In this document: positions 33,643 to 42,701 of the stretch, in pieces
How the letters are laid out: each line of letters starts with the position of its first letter
Position numbering within the stretch: the first letter of the stretch is position 1
Assembly (NCBI GenBank): GCA_963757565.1
Contig: CAVWSB010000006.1
Location: forward strand, 310,001-374,000
Length of the DNA: 64,000 nt
Reading direction: 5' to 3'
Source of the DNA: PALSA-894 sp963757565
Lineage (GTDB): Bacteria; Pseudomonadota; Alphaproteobacteria; Rhizobiales; Xanthobacteraceae
Program-made: the position numbers and the translations under genes
Notes under the pieces: generated by a model
What the model saw: only the letters and a program-made list of their open reading frames with translations
What the model was told of the DNA's origin: nothing
Database searches by the model: none

Positions 33643-35436
33643 TCAGAACGCCTCCGCCGGGAGCGCCATCATGGTGTCGGCGCCGGCCGTGATGCGCTTG
33701 AGGTGCGCCGCGGTCTCGGGCAGCACGCGCTCCATGAAGAACTTGCCGGTGACGAGCTTGGCGTTCATGCGCGCTTCCGAGCCGTTTGCGCCCGCGTTCA
33801 ACTTCTCCTGCGCGGCCTTGGCCATCTGCGCCCACATGTAGGCGAGCGCGACCAGCCCGAAGAGGTGCATGTAGTCGGTCGAGCCCGCGCCGGCATTGTC
33901 GGGTTTCTTCATGCCGTTCTGCGCGAGCCACATCGTCGCCTGCTGCAATTGTGCCAACGCCTCGCCGAGCGGACCGGTGTAAGGCTTCATCGCGTCGTCG
34001 GCGTTGGCCTTTACGAACTCGCCGACCTCCTTGAAGAAGGCCGACACCGCGCGGCCGCCGTCGCGGCCGAGCTTGCGGCCGACCAGATCGAGCGCCTGGA
34101 TGCCGTTCGCGCCCTCGTAGATCATGGCGATGCGTGCATCGCGCACGAACTGCTCCATGCCGTGCTCGCCGATATAACCGTGGCCGCCGAACACCTGCTG
34201 CGCCGCCACCGTGTTGGCGAAGCCCGTGTCGGTGATGACGCCTTTGATCACCGGCGTCATCAGGCCCATGTGGTCTTCCGCCGCCTGCCGTGCCTTCTCG
34301 TCCTCGGAGCGATGCTGGACGTCGCCCTTCAGCGCGGTCCACAGGATCAGCGCGCGCGCGGCCTCGTTGAACGACTTGATCGACATCAGCGTGCGGCGGA
34401 TGTCGGGATGCACGATGATCGGATCGGCCGGTTTGTCGGGATCCTTCACGCCGGAGATCGAGCGACCCTGCAGGCGCTCGCGCGCGTAGTTCGCGGCGTT
34501 CTGATACGCGACCTCCGACTGCGACAGCCCCTGCATGCCGACCGCGAGCCGCGCCTCGTTCATCATCGTGAACATGGCGTTGAGGCCCTTGTTCTCCTGA
34601 CCGAGCAGCCAGCCGGTCGCGCCGTCGTAATTCATCACGCAGGTCGAATTGCCGTGAATGCCCATCTTGTGTTCGATCGAGCCGCAGATGAGCGAATTGC
34701 GCGCGCCGAGCGAGCCGTCCGCGCCGACCATGAACTTCGGCACGATGAAGAGCGAGATGCCCTTGGTGCCTTCGGGCGCGCCTTCGATGCGCGCGAGCAC
34801 GAGATGGATGATGTTTTCCGCAAGATCATGCTCGCCGGCCGAGATGAAGATCTTGGTGCCGGTGATCTTGTAGCTGCCGTCCCCCTGCGGCACCGCCTTG
34901 GTGCGCAACAGCCCCAGATCCGTGCCGCAATGCGGCTCGGTCAGGTTCATGGTGCCGGCCCATTCGCCCGAGGTCATCTTCGGCAAATAGGTTTTTTTCT
35001 GCTTGTCGTCGGCGTGATGCAGGAGCGCCGCGATCGCGCCCTGCGTCAGCCCCGGATACATCGCGAACGCCATGTTGGCCGAGGCAAGCATCTCGTTGAC
35101 CAGCATCGTCATGGTGGCGGGAAGCCCCTGCCCGCCATATTCGGTCGGCACCGAAATGCCGATCCAGCCGCCATCGACAAGCCCGCGATAAGCTTCCTTG
35201 AAGCCCTTCGGCGTGGTGATGCTGCCGTCGGCATTGCGCGTGCAACCTTCGCGGTCGCCCGAATGATTGAGCGGCTGCAGCACTTCCTCGGCGAACTTCG
35301 CAGCCTCTTCGAGGATCGCCGCAACCACGTCGGGCGAGGCATCGGCAAAGCCCGGCATGTTGCCGTAACGCTCCATGTGAAAGACGTCGTTCAAGAGAAA
35401 CTGCACGTCGTCCACGGGCGCCTTGTAGGTCGGCAT
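33643..35436 (-). CDS. Acyl-CoA dehydrogenase, long FadE-like type
   Basis: 597 aa, longer than classical dehydrogenases because of a C-terminal extension as in the DmdC/FadE12-like group. Signatures: GTMNLTEPHCGTDLGLLRT, FISAGEHDLAENIIHLVLAR, GHGYIGEHGMEQFVRDARI and MIYEGANGIQALDLVGRKL. The ATG at 35436 (MPTYKAPVDD) follows GGAGAC. It acts with thiolase and the hydratase/dehydrogenase in acyl-CoA or methylthio-acyl-CoA breakdown; the substrate is unresolved. Confidence 0.93.
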   Translation of the reverse strand: MPTYKAPVDDVQFLLNDVFHMERYGNMPGFADASPDVVAAILEEAAKFAEEVLQPLNHSGDREGCTRNADGSITTPKGFKEAYRGLVDGGWIGISVPTEYGGQGLPATMTMLVNEMLASANMAFAMYPGLTQGAIAALLHHADDKQKKTYLPKMTSGEWAGTMNLTEPHCGTDLGLLRTKAVPQGDGSYKITGTKIFISAGEHDLAENIIHLVLARIEGAPEGTKGISLFIVPKFMVGADGSLGARNSLICGSIEHKMGIHGNSTCVMNYDGATGWLLGQENKGLNAMFTMMNEARLAVGMQGLSQSEVAYQNAANYARERLQGRSISGVKDPDKPADPIIVHPDIRRTLMSIKSFNEAARALILWTALKGDVQHRSEDEKARQAAEDHMGLMTPVIKGVITDTGFANTVAAQQVFGGHGYIGEHGMEQFVRDARIAMIYEGANGIQALDLVGRKLGRDGGRAVSAFFKEVGEFVKANADDAMKPYTGPLGEALAQLQQATMWLAQNGMKKPDNAGAGSTDYMHLFGLVALAYMWAQMAKAAQEKLNAGANGSEARMNAKLVTGKFFMERVLPETAAHLKRITAGADTMMALPAEAF

Positions 35437-35460
35437 GGTCGTCTCCTGTTTCCTCTCGTC

Positions 35461-35482
35461 ATGCCCCGTGAAGGCGGGGCAT
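35461..35482. repeat. Short palindrome in the MerR-dehydrogenase gap
   Basis: ATGCCCCG and CGGGGCAT form an 8-bp perfect stem with a 6-base loop. It resembles one half of the paired palindrome at 54690-54757. Confidence 0.6.
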
Positions 35483-35517
35483 CCAGCACGCACAGCGACT
35501 GATTGAAATGCCGGTGT

Positions 35518-36033
35518 TTACTGGCCGTCCGCCCAGGCGGGCGATGACACGTCCACTCCGCGCGCGGAAAGCTTCGCCCTCATCGCATCACTTGCACGCG
35601 TCAGTTCGGCGACAACGCGATCGATGTCGCCCTTCTGCTTTTCCAGCCGCTCGATACGTTCGCCGAATTTAGCCAGCGCGACCTTGAGCTGGGTCACTTG
35701 CCCGTCGCCGAGATCGTAGAGGTCGAGCATCTCGCGCACTTCCTCGAGCGAGAAGCCGACCTGTTTGCCGGCGAGCACGTAAGCAAGCCGCGCGCGGTCG
35801 CGTCGTGTGTAGAGCCGCTGCTCGCCGCGCCGCGTGGGGTCGAGCAAGCCTTTCTCCTCGTAGAAACGCAGCGTGCGCGCCGAGACACCGAACTCGAGCG
35901 CGAGATCGCGGATGGTGAAGATGTCCGGCCCGCCCCTGCCGGCACCGACTTCGGACAGGTCGGACACGCGATAATCGGACAGGTCGAATTCGGTCACTTG
36001 CATCTCCGGCGCGACGTACGCAATCTCATACAT
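35518..36033 (-). CDS. MerR-family regulator, probably of the acyl-CoA degradation genes
   Basis: 171 aa. The HTH begins at about residue 38 (FTIRDLALEFGVSARTLRFYEEKGLL) and is followed by the MerR wing (RRGEQRLYTRRDRARL) and a long C-terminal coiled-coil (QLKVALAKFGERIERLEKQKGD). No metal-binding Cys, as in the LiuR class that controls fatty-acid and branched-chain amino-acid catabolism. An inverted repeat lies 5-20 bases before the ATG at 36033. A second possible start at 36003 lacks spacing for a ribosome site. Confidence 0.88.
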   Translation of the reverse strand: MYEIAYVAPEMQVTEFDLSDYRVSDLSEVGAGRGGPDIFTIRDLALEFGVSARTLRFYEEKGLLDPTRRGEQRLYTRRDRARLAYVLAGKQVGFSLEEVREMLDLYDLGDGQVTQLKVALAKFGERIERLEKQKGDIDRVVAELTRASDAMRAKLSARGVDVSSPAWADGQ

Positions 36034-36037
36034 CTAG

Positions 36038-36053
36038 TTTACGTAAACGTAAA
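36038..36053. promoter_or_regulatory. Perfect inverted-repeat operator at the MerR start
   Basis: TTTACGT-AA-ACGTAAA: 7-bp arms with a 2-base spacer. It directly abuts the MerR start and resembles, from memory, operators of LiuR-type MerR regulators. Likely autoregulation and control of the downstream catabolic genes. Confidence 0.7.
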
Positions 36054-36144
36054 GCGAAAAGCACAAGTTCACCTGCCGCCGTCCTGTTTCCCGGAGCCGA
36101 CGGCACGAAACGCCTGTCCCGTTGGGGGTCCGGTCAGCGGGAGG

Positions 36145-36609
36145 TCAGCCCGCGCGCCGGTCCTTTTCGGTGAGCTTGCCGTTAAGCGACGCGTAGATCC
36201 GGGAAAGCTCGTTAAGCCCTTCCTCGATCTCGGCTTTTTGCTTGCGCAGCAACTCGATCTGCTCCAGGCATTTTTCGCGGCTGAGCGTGAGTGTCTTGGA
36301 GTCGGCATCGCCCTCCTCCGCCGCAATCATCTGGCGGATCTCGCCCAGCGTAAAGCCGAGCTTCTTGCCCTTGAGGATCAGCGCCAGCCGGGTGCGGTCG
36401 CCCTCGGAATACAGCCGGCTCAGGCCCTCGCGCTGCGGCGAGATCAGCCCCTTGTTCTCGTAAAAGCGCAACGCGCGCAACGTCACGCCGAACTCACGCG
36501 ATAGTTCGCCGATGGTGAAGGCAGCCTTGGAAGCCGAATGCGAATCGTCGTCTGAATTGGTGGCCCACACCTGCGCAGCCGAGTCTTCCATGTCGCGGGA
36601 ATCGTCCAT
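36145..36609 (-). CDS. Second MerR-family regulator
   Basis: 154 aa. The N-terminal extension is acidic (MDDSRDMEDSAA). The HTH starts at about 30 (FTIGELSREFGVTLRALRFYENKGLI), then SRLYSEGDRTRLALIL and a C-terminal coil (LLRKQKAEIEEGLNEL). Clearly paralogous to the MerR protein encoded just downstream, same layout and orientation. AAGG precedes the ATG at 8 bases. Effector probably an acyl-CoA, by analogy. Confidence 0.87.
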   Translation of the reverse strand: MDDSRDMEDSAAQVWATNSDDDSHSASKAAFTIGELSREFGVTLRALRFYENKGLISPQREGLSRLYSEGDRTRLALILKGKKLGFTLGEIRQMIAAEEGDADSKTLTLSREKCLEQIELLRKQKAEIEEGLNELSRIYASLNGKLTEKDRRAG

Positions 36610-36981
36610 GTCGATAGCCTTGTCTCTTTTTCGTGTTTATGCGTCGGCCCCAATTGCACCGCAGATAGTACGTCCGGTTCTCAAAATCGAGACTGTTGAC
36701 GTTAGTAGAACCCACATAACGGTAATGTAATGCCGGTATTTCGCGCGATTTTCTGATATCCGGGAAATACAATCAAAACGCGCATAGCGGACAACCGGCC
36801 CGGGAAGTCCAATTCCCTCCGAATACTCAAGACGAATCTTAACGTCTTATTTACCGTAACGCGGAAAAGTCGCGTTCGGGCTTGGGGATCGTGCGCGCCA
36901 TTTACTCCACGTTAACGCGCTTCGGTTCTGACGGAGGATGCATCTGCCCTTCCGACCCTTACATTGGCTGCGGATTGAGCA
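36610..36981. other. Divergent intergenic region, MerR / PodJ-like gene
   Basis: About 370 bases of lower GC than the flanks, carrying the promoters of the two divergent genes. It contains TTGACGTTAG near 36694 and an AT-rich stretch near 36840-36860. No open frame of interest and no second copy of the 36038-36053 palindrome. Confidence 0.5.
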
Positions 36982-39900
36982 ATGAAATCAGGCACCTGGA
37001 ATGAGCGCACGTTGAGCCCGGAGCTCTACGAGATGGCGCGAGAGGCAGCCCAGCGCGCCGGCGTGCCGGTTGAGGACTGGCTCCGGTCCACATTTGGTGA
37101 TTCGGCGGTCGCCGCGCTCCCGCAGCACTCAGCCGGCCAAACCTCCGCCCGCAGCGCTTCCCTTGTCGATACCGCCGTCCGCCTGAACGAGCGGCTTGAC
37201 CGCTTGAGCGCAGCCCACTCGATCGCCATCAATCCCGCGACAGCCGACCCGTCGCCCGCGCTGACGCCGCGTCGTTTCAGCCTTGAAAAGGCGGTTGCGG
37301 AAATCTCCGCGCGCCAGCGTGCGCTCGAAAGCCCAACCGCTCCGGCAGCGAGCCCGCCGGTCGCCCCGGATATCAGCGGCCTTGAGCGGCAGCTTCAGGA
37401 GATCACCAGCCAGCTTCAGGCCATCCAGCCGCCCCGCGGGATCGATACCGCGCTGTCCGGACTGCGCGACGACCTTGGCAGTCTGGCACGCTCGATCCAT
37501 GACGTTATCCCCGGCCGAACGCTCGAAAACCTGCAGAACGATCTGCACCTGCTCACCGAGCGGATGAGCGCCCAGCAGCCGGCCAACGATCAGTCGGTGC
37601 TGGAGGCGATCGAGCACAATCTTAGTGAATTCAACGAGCGGCTCGACGGTGTGGCGCCGAAGTCCCAGCTTGCCGCGCTCGATGCGCGACTCTCCGAACT
37701 GTCGCACAAGGTCGACGGCCTGGGCAGTTCGCCGGACCCGGAAACGCTGCGCCATCTCGAAGCGGCCGTCCATGAGCTGCGCGAGCTTTCCTCCGGTGCG
37801 GCCTCGGCCGAGGGGGTCGCCTCGCTCGCTGGTGACATCCAGTCGCTTGCCACCCGCATCGACCGCATCGCGGATCGCAGCGATCCGCCCCGCATCGATA
37901 CGGCCGGCATCGACACCCTGTCGCAGCGGGTCACCGACCTGACGCATCTGCTCGAAGCGCGCGTCACCGTACCGGTAGGGCCGCCGTCGAACCTGGAAAA
38001 TCTGATCGCCACCCTGTCGGAAAAGCTCGACCACGTGGATGCGCTCGCGCACGAGCACACAGCGTTCGATCATCTGGGTCGCCAGATCGCGACCATCTCC
38101 GACAAAATGGATGCCGCCGACCAGCGCTTCGCCGGACTGAGCGCGATCGAGCGCGCCATGCAGGAACTCAACGCGCAAACCCGGCAAGCCGGCGAGCAGG
38201 CGGCCGCGGCAGCGGAACGCGCCGCGCATCAGGCGGGCGAGCAGGCAGCCGCAGCGGCAGAACGCGCCGCGCTCCAGGCCGGCGAACTGGCGGCCGCCGC
38301 CGCCGATCGTGCCGCGCGCCAGGTCGCGGCGGACATTCCGCATAGCGGCGCCGAGGTCATCGCGCTCAAGCGCGACCTTGAGTCGATGCACGTCAATCAG
38401 GTCGAGAGCGAGCATCGCACGCACGAGACGCTCGAAGCCGTGCACGACACGCTGGAACGGCTGGTCGAACGCCTCGCCGCCGTCGAGACCCACCGTGTCG
38501 AAGCCCCGATCGTACCCGAGCCTTCCCTTCCGGCGTTGCGCCCCGCGCAATTCGCACCCACGCAGCGAACCGAGCGGCCGCCGATCGATCCGGATCTCCC
38601 CGCCGATACGCCGATCGAGCCCGGCAGCGCCGGGCGTGCGCGCACGCCCTCGCCCGCCGAACGGATCGCTGCGTCGGAGGCCGCGCTGGCCCCGCTCAAT
38701 CCCGAACCCGCGCCGGAAGTTACCGGCAAGGCCAATTTCATTGCTGCGGCGCGGCGCGCCGCGCAGGCCGCCGCGAACGAAGGCACCCCGGTCGAAGGGC
38801 CGCGCGCCGAAGAGCGCAAGGAGGATGAAACTCCGACCAGCCTGATCGGCCGCTTCCTGTCGAACCGCCGCCGCGCGTTGATGCTCGGTGTGAGCGCGCT
38901 GCTGATCCTCTACGGCGGCATTCAGGTCGCCGGCATGTTCCGCGGCGAGCAAGGCATGCGGCAGCCGGCCGAGACATCGAGCCAGGCGAGCCCCGCCCAA
39001 GCGCAAAAGATCGCCGAGGCCGCGACACCGCCTGCTCCGGCCCAATCGACTTCGGCCGCCGCCGCGCCAGCGGGGCCGGCCATCGTGTCGCTTCCCGTCA
39101 CGCAGACCGAACCGAGCAGTCAATCCTCCGCAGCGCCGCTGCTCGCGCCTAAACCGACGGCGATCGCGCCCGCTCCGATGTCCGTTCCGACCGGCGACGT
39201 GACGGGCAGCGTCTCGCCGCAGGCCGACATCCCCGCCCTTGCGGCGAAACTCGCCACCCCACAGGCCGCAGAGCCGCTCGCCGACAAGCTGCCCGCCGCG
39301 ATCGGCGGACCGGTGTTGCGCGAAGCCGCCGCCGCCGGCGATGCCGCCGCCGAATTCGAAATCGGTGTGCGCTATTCCGAAGGGCGCGGTGTTCCCGCCA
39401 ATCTCGAACTCGCGGTGCAATGGTTCGACCGCGCCGCCAAGCAGGGGCTTGCCCCGGCGCTTTACCGTCTCGGCAGCCTGTACGAGAAGGGCCAGGGGAC
39501 GAAGAAGGATCTCGAAAAGGCACGCGAGCTCTATCTGCTCGGCACCGAGAAGGGCAATCCGAAGGCGACGCACAATCTCGCGGTGCTCTATGCTGAGGGC
39601 ATCGACGGCAAGCCGGACTACAAGACCGCGTCGCAATGGTTCCGCAAGGCGGCCGACCACGGTGTCGCGGACAGCCAGTACAACCTCGGCATCCTCTTTG
39701 CCCGCGGCATCGGCGTCGAACAAAACCTCGCCGAATCCTACAAGTGGTTCGCGCTTGCAGCGAACCAGGGAGACAAGGACGCCGCCAAGAAGCGCGACGA
39801 TGTGGCCGCCCGGCTCGACCAGCAATCGCTCGTCGCCGCCAAGCTCGCGGTCCAGACCTGGACCGCGGACCTTCCGGCCGACGAGGCGATGAACGTCAAG

Positions 39901-40005
39901 GCCCCGGCTGGCGGCTGGGATCGCACCACCGCCTCGGCCGCGCCCAAGCCCGCGAAGGCCAACAAGCCGACGACCCTTCGGCAGAAGGCGCTGTCTCCCT
40001 CTTGA
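36982..40005 (+). CDS. PodJ-like polar localization factor with SEL1 repeats
   Basis: 1007 aa. Residues about 60-500 are predicted coiled-coil, cytoplasmic, with repeated Leu/Glu/Arg heptads. A proline-rich linker follows, then one membrane helix at about 633-653 (ALMLGVSALLILYGGIQVAG). The periplasmic part has a Pro/Ala stretch and at least three SEL1-type repeats (about 784-930), e.g. AVQWFDRAAKQGLAPALYRLG and TASQWFRKAADHGVADSQYNLG in pieces. This architecture is that of PodJ/PodJL, which organises the cell pole in Caulobacter and relatives. Three 15-residue repeats occur at 402-446. Confidence 0.85.
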   Translation: MKSGTWNERTLSPELYEMAREAAQRAGVPVEDWLRSTFGDSAVAALPQHSAGQTSARSASLVDTAVRLNERLDRLSAAHSIAINPATADPSPALTPRRFSLEKAVAEISARQRALESPTAPAASPPVAPDISGLERQLQEITSQLQAIQPPRGIDTALSGLRDDLGSLARSIHDVIPGRTLENLQNDLHLLTERMSAQQPANDQSVLEAIEHNLSEFNERLDGVAPKSQLAALDARLSELSHKVDGLGSSPDPETLRHLEAAVHELRELSSGAASAEGVASLAGDIQSLATRIDRIADRSDPPRIDTAGIDTLSQRVTDLTHLLEARVTVPVGPPSNLENLIATLSEKLDHVDALAHEHTAFDHLGRQIATISDKMDAADQRFAGLSAIERAMQELNAQTRQAGEQAAAAAERAAHQAGEQAAAAAERAALQAGELAAAAADRAARQVAADIPHSGAEVIALKRDLESMHVNQVESEHRTHETLEAVHDTLERLVERLAAVETHRVEAPIVPEPSLPALRPAQFAPTQRTERPPIDPDLPADTPIEPGSAGRARTPSPAERIAASEAALAPLNPEPAPEVTGKANFIAAARRAAQAAANEGTPVEGPRAEERKEDETPTSLIGRFLSNRRRALMLGVSALLILYGGIQVAGMFRGEQGMRQPAETSSQASPAQAQKIAEAATPPAPAQSTSAAAAPAGPAIVSLPVTQTEPSSQSSAAPLLAPKPTAIAPAPMSVPTGDVTGSVSPQADIPALAAKLATPQAAEPLADKLPAAIGGPVLREAAAAGDAAAEFEIGVRYSEGRGVPANLELAVQWFDRAAKQGLAPALYRLGSLYEKGQGTKKDLEKARELYLLGTEKGNPKATHNLAVLYAEGIDGKPDYKTASQWFRKAADHGVADSQYNLGILFARGIGVEQNLAESYKWFALAANQGDKDAAKKRDDVAARLDQQSLVAAKLAVQTWTADLPADEAMNVKAPAGGWDRTTASAAPKPAKANKPTTLRQKALSPS
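38185..38319 (+). repeat. Three tandem 45-bp repeats inside the PodJ-like gene
   Basis: In-frame repeats encode QAGEQAAAAAERAAH, QAGEQAAAAAERAAL and QAGELAAAAADRAAR. They add one alpha-helical unit each to the coiled-coil; copy number may vary between strains. Confidence 0.85.
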
Positions 40006-40017
40006 TCCGGCGCGTTC

Positions 40018-40037
40018 GACCGGCCGCGCGGCCGGTC
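40018..40037. terminator. 20-bp perfect palindrome after the PodJ-like gene
   Basis: GACCGGCC-GCGC-GGCCGGTC, 13 bases past the stop codon. There is no T run, so it would act as a weak or Rho-assisted terminator or as a protein site. Confidence 0.5.
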
Positions 40038-40221
40038 GTGGCGGGAATAGGACAGCCTCACGGCGTGTTCACGCTTGCGGCGGCAACGTGGCTGGGTCAT
40101 TCACAGAACCTTCAGCGGCGCTGGACGTATCTTGGCGCGTGACGGCCGGAGAACGCGACTAGGCTCACCGGTCTGCTCACGCATCTGAGGGCTTTCCTCG
40201 CATCGGCGGACCTTAAGTTTC

Positions 40222-41148
40222 GTGCAAATCTACCTTCCGATCGCCGAACTGCCGGTCAATGTGCTGCTCGTCCTGTTCATGGGACTCGCGGTCGGCTTCA
40301 TCTCGGGCATGTTCGGCATCGGTGGCGGCTTCCTGATGACGCCGCTCCTGATCTTCATCGGCATCAACCCGGCGGTCGCGGTCGCCAGCGTGGCAAGCCA
40401 TGTGGCGGCGTCCTCGTTTTCGGGCGCGATCACCTACTGGCGGCGGCGCGCGCTGGACATATCGCTTGCCACAATGTTGCTTGTGGGCGGGCTGATTGGC
40501 ACCACGGCGGGCGTCTGGCTGTTCACGCTGTTGCGCGCGCTCGGCCAGCTCGACCTGACGATTTCGCTCTCCTACCTGATCCTGCTCGGCACGGTCGGAA
40601 CGATGATGATTGTGGAGAGCGTGCGCGCGATCCTGCGTGCGCGCGGGGGGCGGCCGGCGGAAATCCGGCGGCCGGGCAGCCACCTGTGGATTCACCGGCT
40701 GCCGCTGAAGATGCGGTTCAAGACCTCGAAGATCTACGTCTCGGTGATTCCGGTCTGGGTGATCGGCTTCATCATCGGCTTCATCGGCGCCATCATGGGC
40801 ATTGGCGGCGGCTTCCTGCTGGTGCCCGCGCTGATCTACCTGATCCGCGTTCCGACCGGCGTTGTGATCGGGACCTCGATGGTGCTGACCTTGGTGACGA
40901 TGGCGTACGCGACGATCATCCACGCGGCGACCAATCATCTGGTCGACGCGCTGCTCGCACTGATCCTGATGGTCGGCGGCGTGATCGGCGCACAGTTCGG
41001 CGCGCGCACGGGCCAGCGATTTTCCGGCGAACAGCTGCGCCTGCTGCTCGGAATCCTCGTGCTTTCGGTCGGACTGCGCTTTGCCTACGACATCGTGGTG
41101 CAGCCGACCGACCTGTTCACGGTGCGGCAGGTGGAGGGCGAGCCATGA
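40222..41148 (+). CDS. Sulfite exporter TauE/SafE family protein
   Basis: 308 aa with about eight helices and the two half-signatures SGMFGIGGGFLMTPLLIF and GAIMGIGGGFLLVPALIY. Starts at GTG 40222. The family moves sulfite, sulfoacetate or other organic anions across the membrane. Its stop overlaps the next start (ATGA), and the partner TIGR02186 gene is characteristic of alphaproteobacteria. Confidence 0.9.
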   Translation: MQIYLPIAELPVNVLLVLFMGLAVGFISGMFGIGGGFLMTPLLIFIGINPAVAVASVASHVAASSFSGAITYWRRRALDISLATMLLVGGLIGTTAGVWLFTLLRALGQLDLTISLSYLILLGTVGTMMIVESVRAILRARGGRPAEIRRPGSHLWIHRLPLKMRFKTSKIYVSVIPVWVIGFIIGFIGAIMGIGGGFLLVPALIYLIRVPTGVVIGTSMVLTLVTMAYATIIHAATNHLVDALLALILMVGGVIGAQFGARTGQRFSGEQLRLLLGILVLSVGLRFAYDIVVQPTDLFTVRQVEGEP

Positions 41149-41915
41149 TGGCGCGCCTCGCAACGCTCGGCATCACTCTGGCGATGGCCGCCCCGGCGCA
41201 GGCCGAGAAGCTGATCACCACGCTCTCGACCTCGCGCGTGCTGATCCAGTCGAATTTCACCGGCACCGACGTGGTCCTGTTCGGATCGGTTGAGCGCGAC
41301 GCACAGACGATCGCGAGGCGCGGCGTCTACGACATCGTGGTGACGGTGACGGGGCCGCGCGACGACATCATCACCTATCGCAAGCAGCGTGTGCTCGGCA
41401 TGTGGGTCAACGCGGACTCGCGCAGCTTCGTCAAGGCGCCGTCCTACATGACGGTGCTGTCGAACCGGACCATCAACGATATCGCGGACATCAATACGCT
41501 GCGCCGCACGCAGACCGGGCTTGCGCGGGTGCTGCTGCCGCAGGAGATCGCCGGCGACATCGCGGACTCGATCCGCGACGATCCGTTCCGGCAGGCCTTC
41601 CTGCGGCTCAAGATCGAGCGCGGGCTCTTTCGCGAGACGCAGAACGGCGTGACGTTCCTGACGCCGGCGCTATTTCGCGCTGCCATCCCGATCCCCGACA
41701 ACGCGCCGACCGGCAACTACGACATCGACGTCAAGCTGTTCGCCGACGGCGCGCTGCTGACCCGCCAGCAGACCGCGCTCGAAGTGGTCAAGGTCGGCTT
41801 CGAACAGTTCGTCGCGACCGCGGCGCGCGAGCACGGACTGATCTACGGTCTCGGGACCGCCATGCTGGCGCTGCTCACCGGCTGGTTTGCCAGTGTGGTG
41901 TTTCGGAAGGATTGA
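41145..41915 (+). CDS. TIGR02186-family membrane-anchored protein
   Basis: 256 aa: signal peptide (to about residue 20, MAAPAQA-EKL), a periplasmic domain (TTLSTSRVLIQSNFTGTDVV; ITYRKQRVLGMWVN) and a C-terminal helix (LIYGLGTAMLALLTGWFASVVF). Function unknown; the gene is paired with TauE/SafE transporters in alphaproteobacteria, so a role in that transport is plausible. A GGTGGAGGG site precedes the overlapping ATG. Confidence 0.87.
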   Translation: MMARLATLGITLAMAAPAQAEKLITTLSTSRVLIQSNFTGTDVVLFGSVERDAQTIARRGVYDIVVTVTGPRDDIITYRKQRVLGMWVNADSRSFVKAPSYMTVLSNRTINDIADINTLRRTQTGLARVLLPQEIAGDIADSIRDDPFRQAFLRLKIERGLFRETQNGVTFLTPALFRAAIPIPDNAPTGNYDIDVKLFADGALLTRQQTALEVVKVGFEQFVATAAREHGLIYGLGTAMLALLTGWFASVVFRKD

Positions 41916-41917
41916 GC

Positions 41918-42640
41918 TCAGTCGCCGAGGCAGCGCGCCGCCGTGAACGCATAGAGCCGTCCATCGCCCAGCATGTGCGCGGTGAATTTGCGTGCGCCGA
42001 ACACGGCCGTGAACGCGCGATCGCGGATGTTGAGCCCGCCCGTGTAAGCGCCGAACGCCGGCATCACCAGCGCCTTGCCGTCGGTCGCAAAGCAGCGACG
42101 CGACACGGCGCGGCCACGCTGCGCGACGCGCGCCACCGGATGCAGATGGCCGGCGATTTCGCCCTCCGGCGCATCGCGCGAGGGCTTGTGGCGGAAGATG
42201 AGCGCGCCAAGCGCGAACGTATCGGCGAAGGTGCCGCCGATGCCCTCGGCGGGATCGGGATCGTGATTGCCGGTGATCCAGATCCATTCGCGCCCGCGCT
42301 GGAGCGCGATCAGCGACGCACGGTTTTCCGCCGACAGCCGCGCCGGACCGCCGCCGTCATGGAAATTGTCGCCGAGCGCAATGACGACGCGCGGCGCGTA
42401 ATGCGCGATCAGCCGCGCGAGCCGCGCCAGCGTTTCGGTCGTGTCATAGGGCGGCAGCAGCGAGCCGCGCCGCGCGAAGCTGGAGCCCTTTTCAAAATGC
42501 AAATCCGCGACGACGAGCAGGCCTTGCTCGGGCCAATACAGCGCGCCGAGGCAATCGGCGGCGAGCGTAAGGCCGCAGACGGTCACGCGGCCATGCGCGG
42601 CCGGTGTGACGGATGTGAATGCTGGCGAGAGCTGGCCCAT
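41918..42640 (-). CDS. pdeM: Ligase-associated DNA damage response endonuclease PdeM
   Basis: 240-aa calcineurin-like metallophosphoesterase. Metal ligands are visible in ADLHFEKG, ALGDNFHDG, ITGNHDPD and GHLHPVARV. It forms a conserved four-gene set with an Lhr-type helicase, an MBL-fold exonuclease and an ATP-dependent ligase, thought to act in DNA repair. It is the only intact member here and lies downstream of the helicase gene on the same strand. Confidence 0.92.
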   Translation of the reverse strand: MGQLSPAFTSVTPAAHGRVTVCGLTLAADCLGALYWPEQGLLVVADLHFEKGSSFARRGSLLPPYDTTETLARLARLIAHYAPRVVIALGDNFHDGGGPARLSAENRASLIALQRGREWIWITGNHDPDPAEGIGGTFADTFALGALIFRHKPSRDAPEGEIAGHLHPVARVAQRGRAVSRRCFATDGKALVMPAFGAYTGGLNIRDRAFTAVFGARKFTAHMLGDGRLYAFTAARCLGD

Positions 42641-42701
42641 GTCCCGGAATCAGTGTCCGCTCCTGCGTACGCCAGCTTCCGGATTCGAGTAAAGCAGGAA
42701 C

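Noticed and set aside
33556..35502. 648-residue plus-strand frame
   Set aside because: Antisense to the long acyl-CoA dehydrogenase; no recognisable motifs.
38185..38319. Possible CRISPR-like repeat array
   Set aside because: Direct 45-bp repeats without spacers, codon-aligned inside a coiled-coil gene.
37129..39825. 898-residue open frame on the minus strand
   Set aside because: Shadow of the PodJ-like gene, whose coiled-coil, membrane helix and SEL1 repeats are coherent; the antisense product has no domain.
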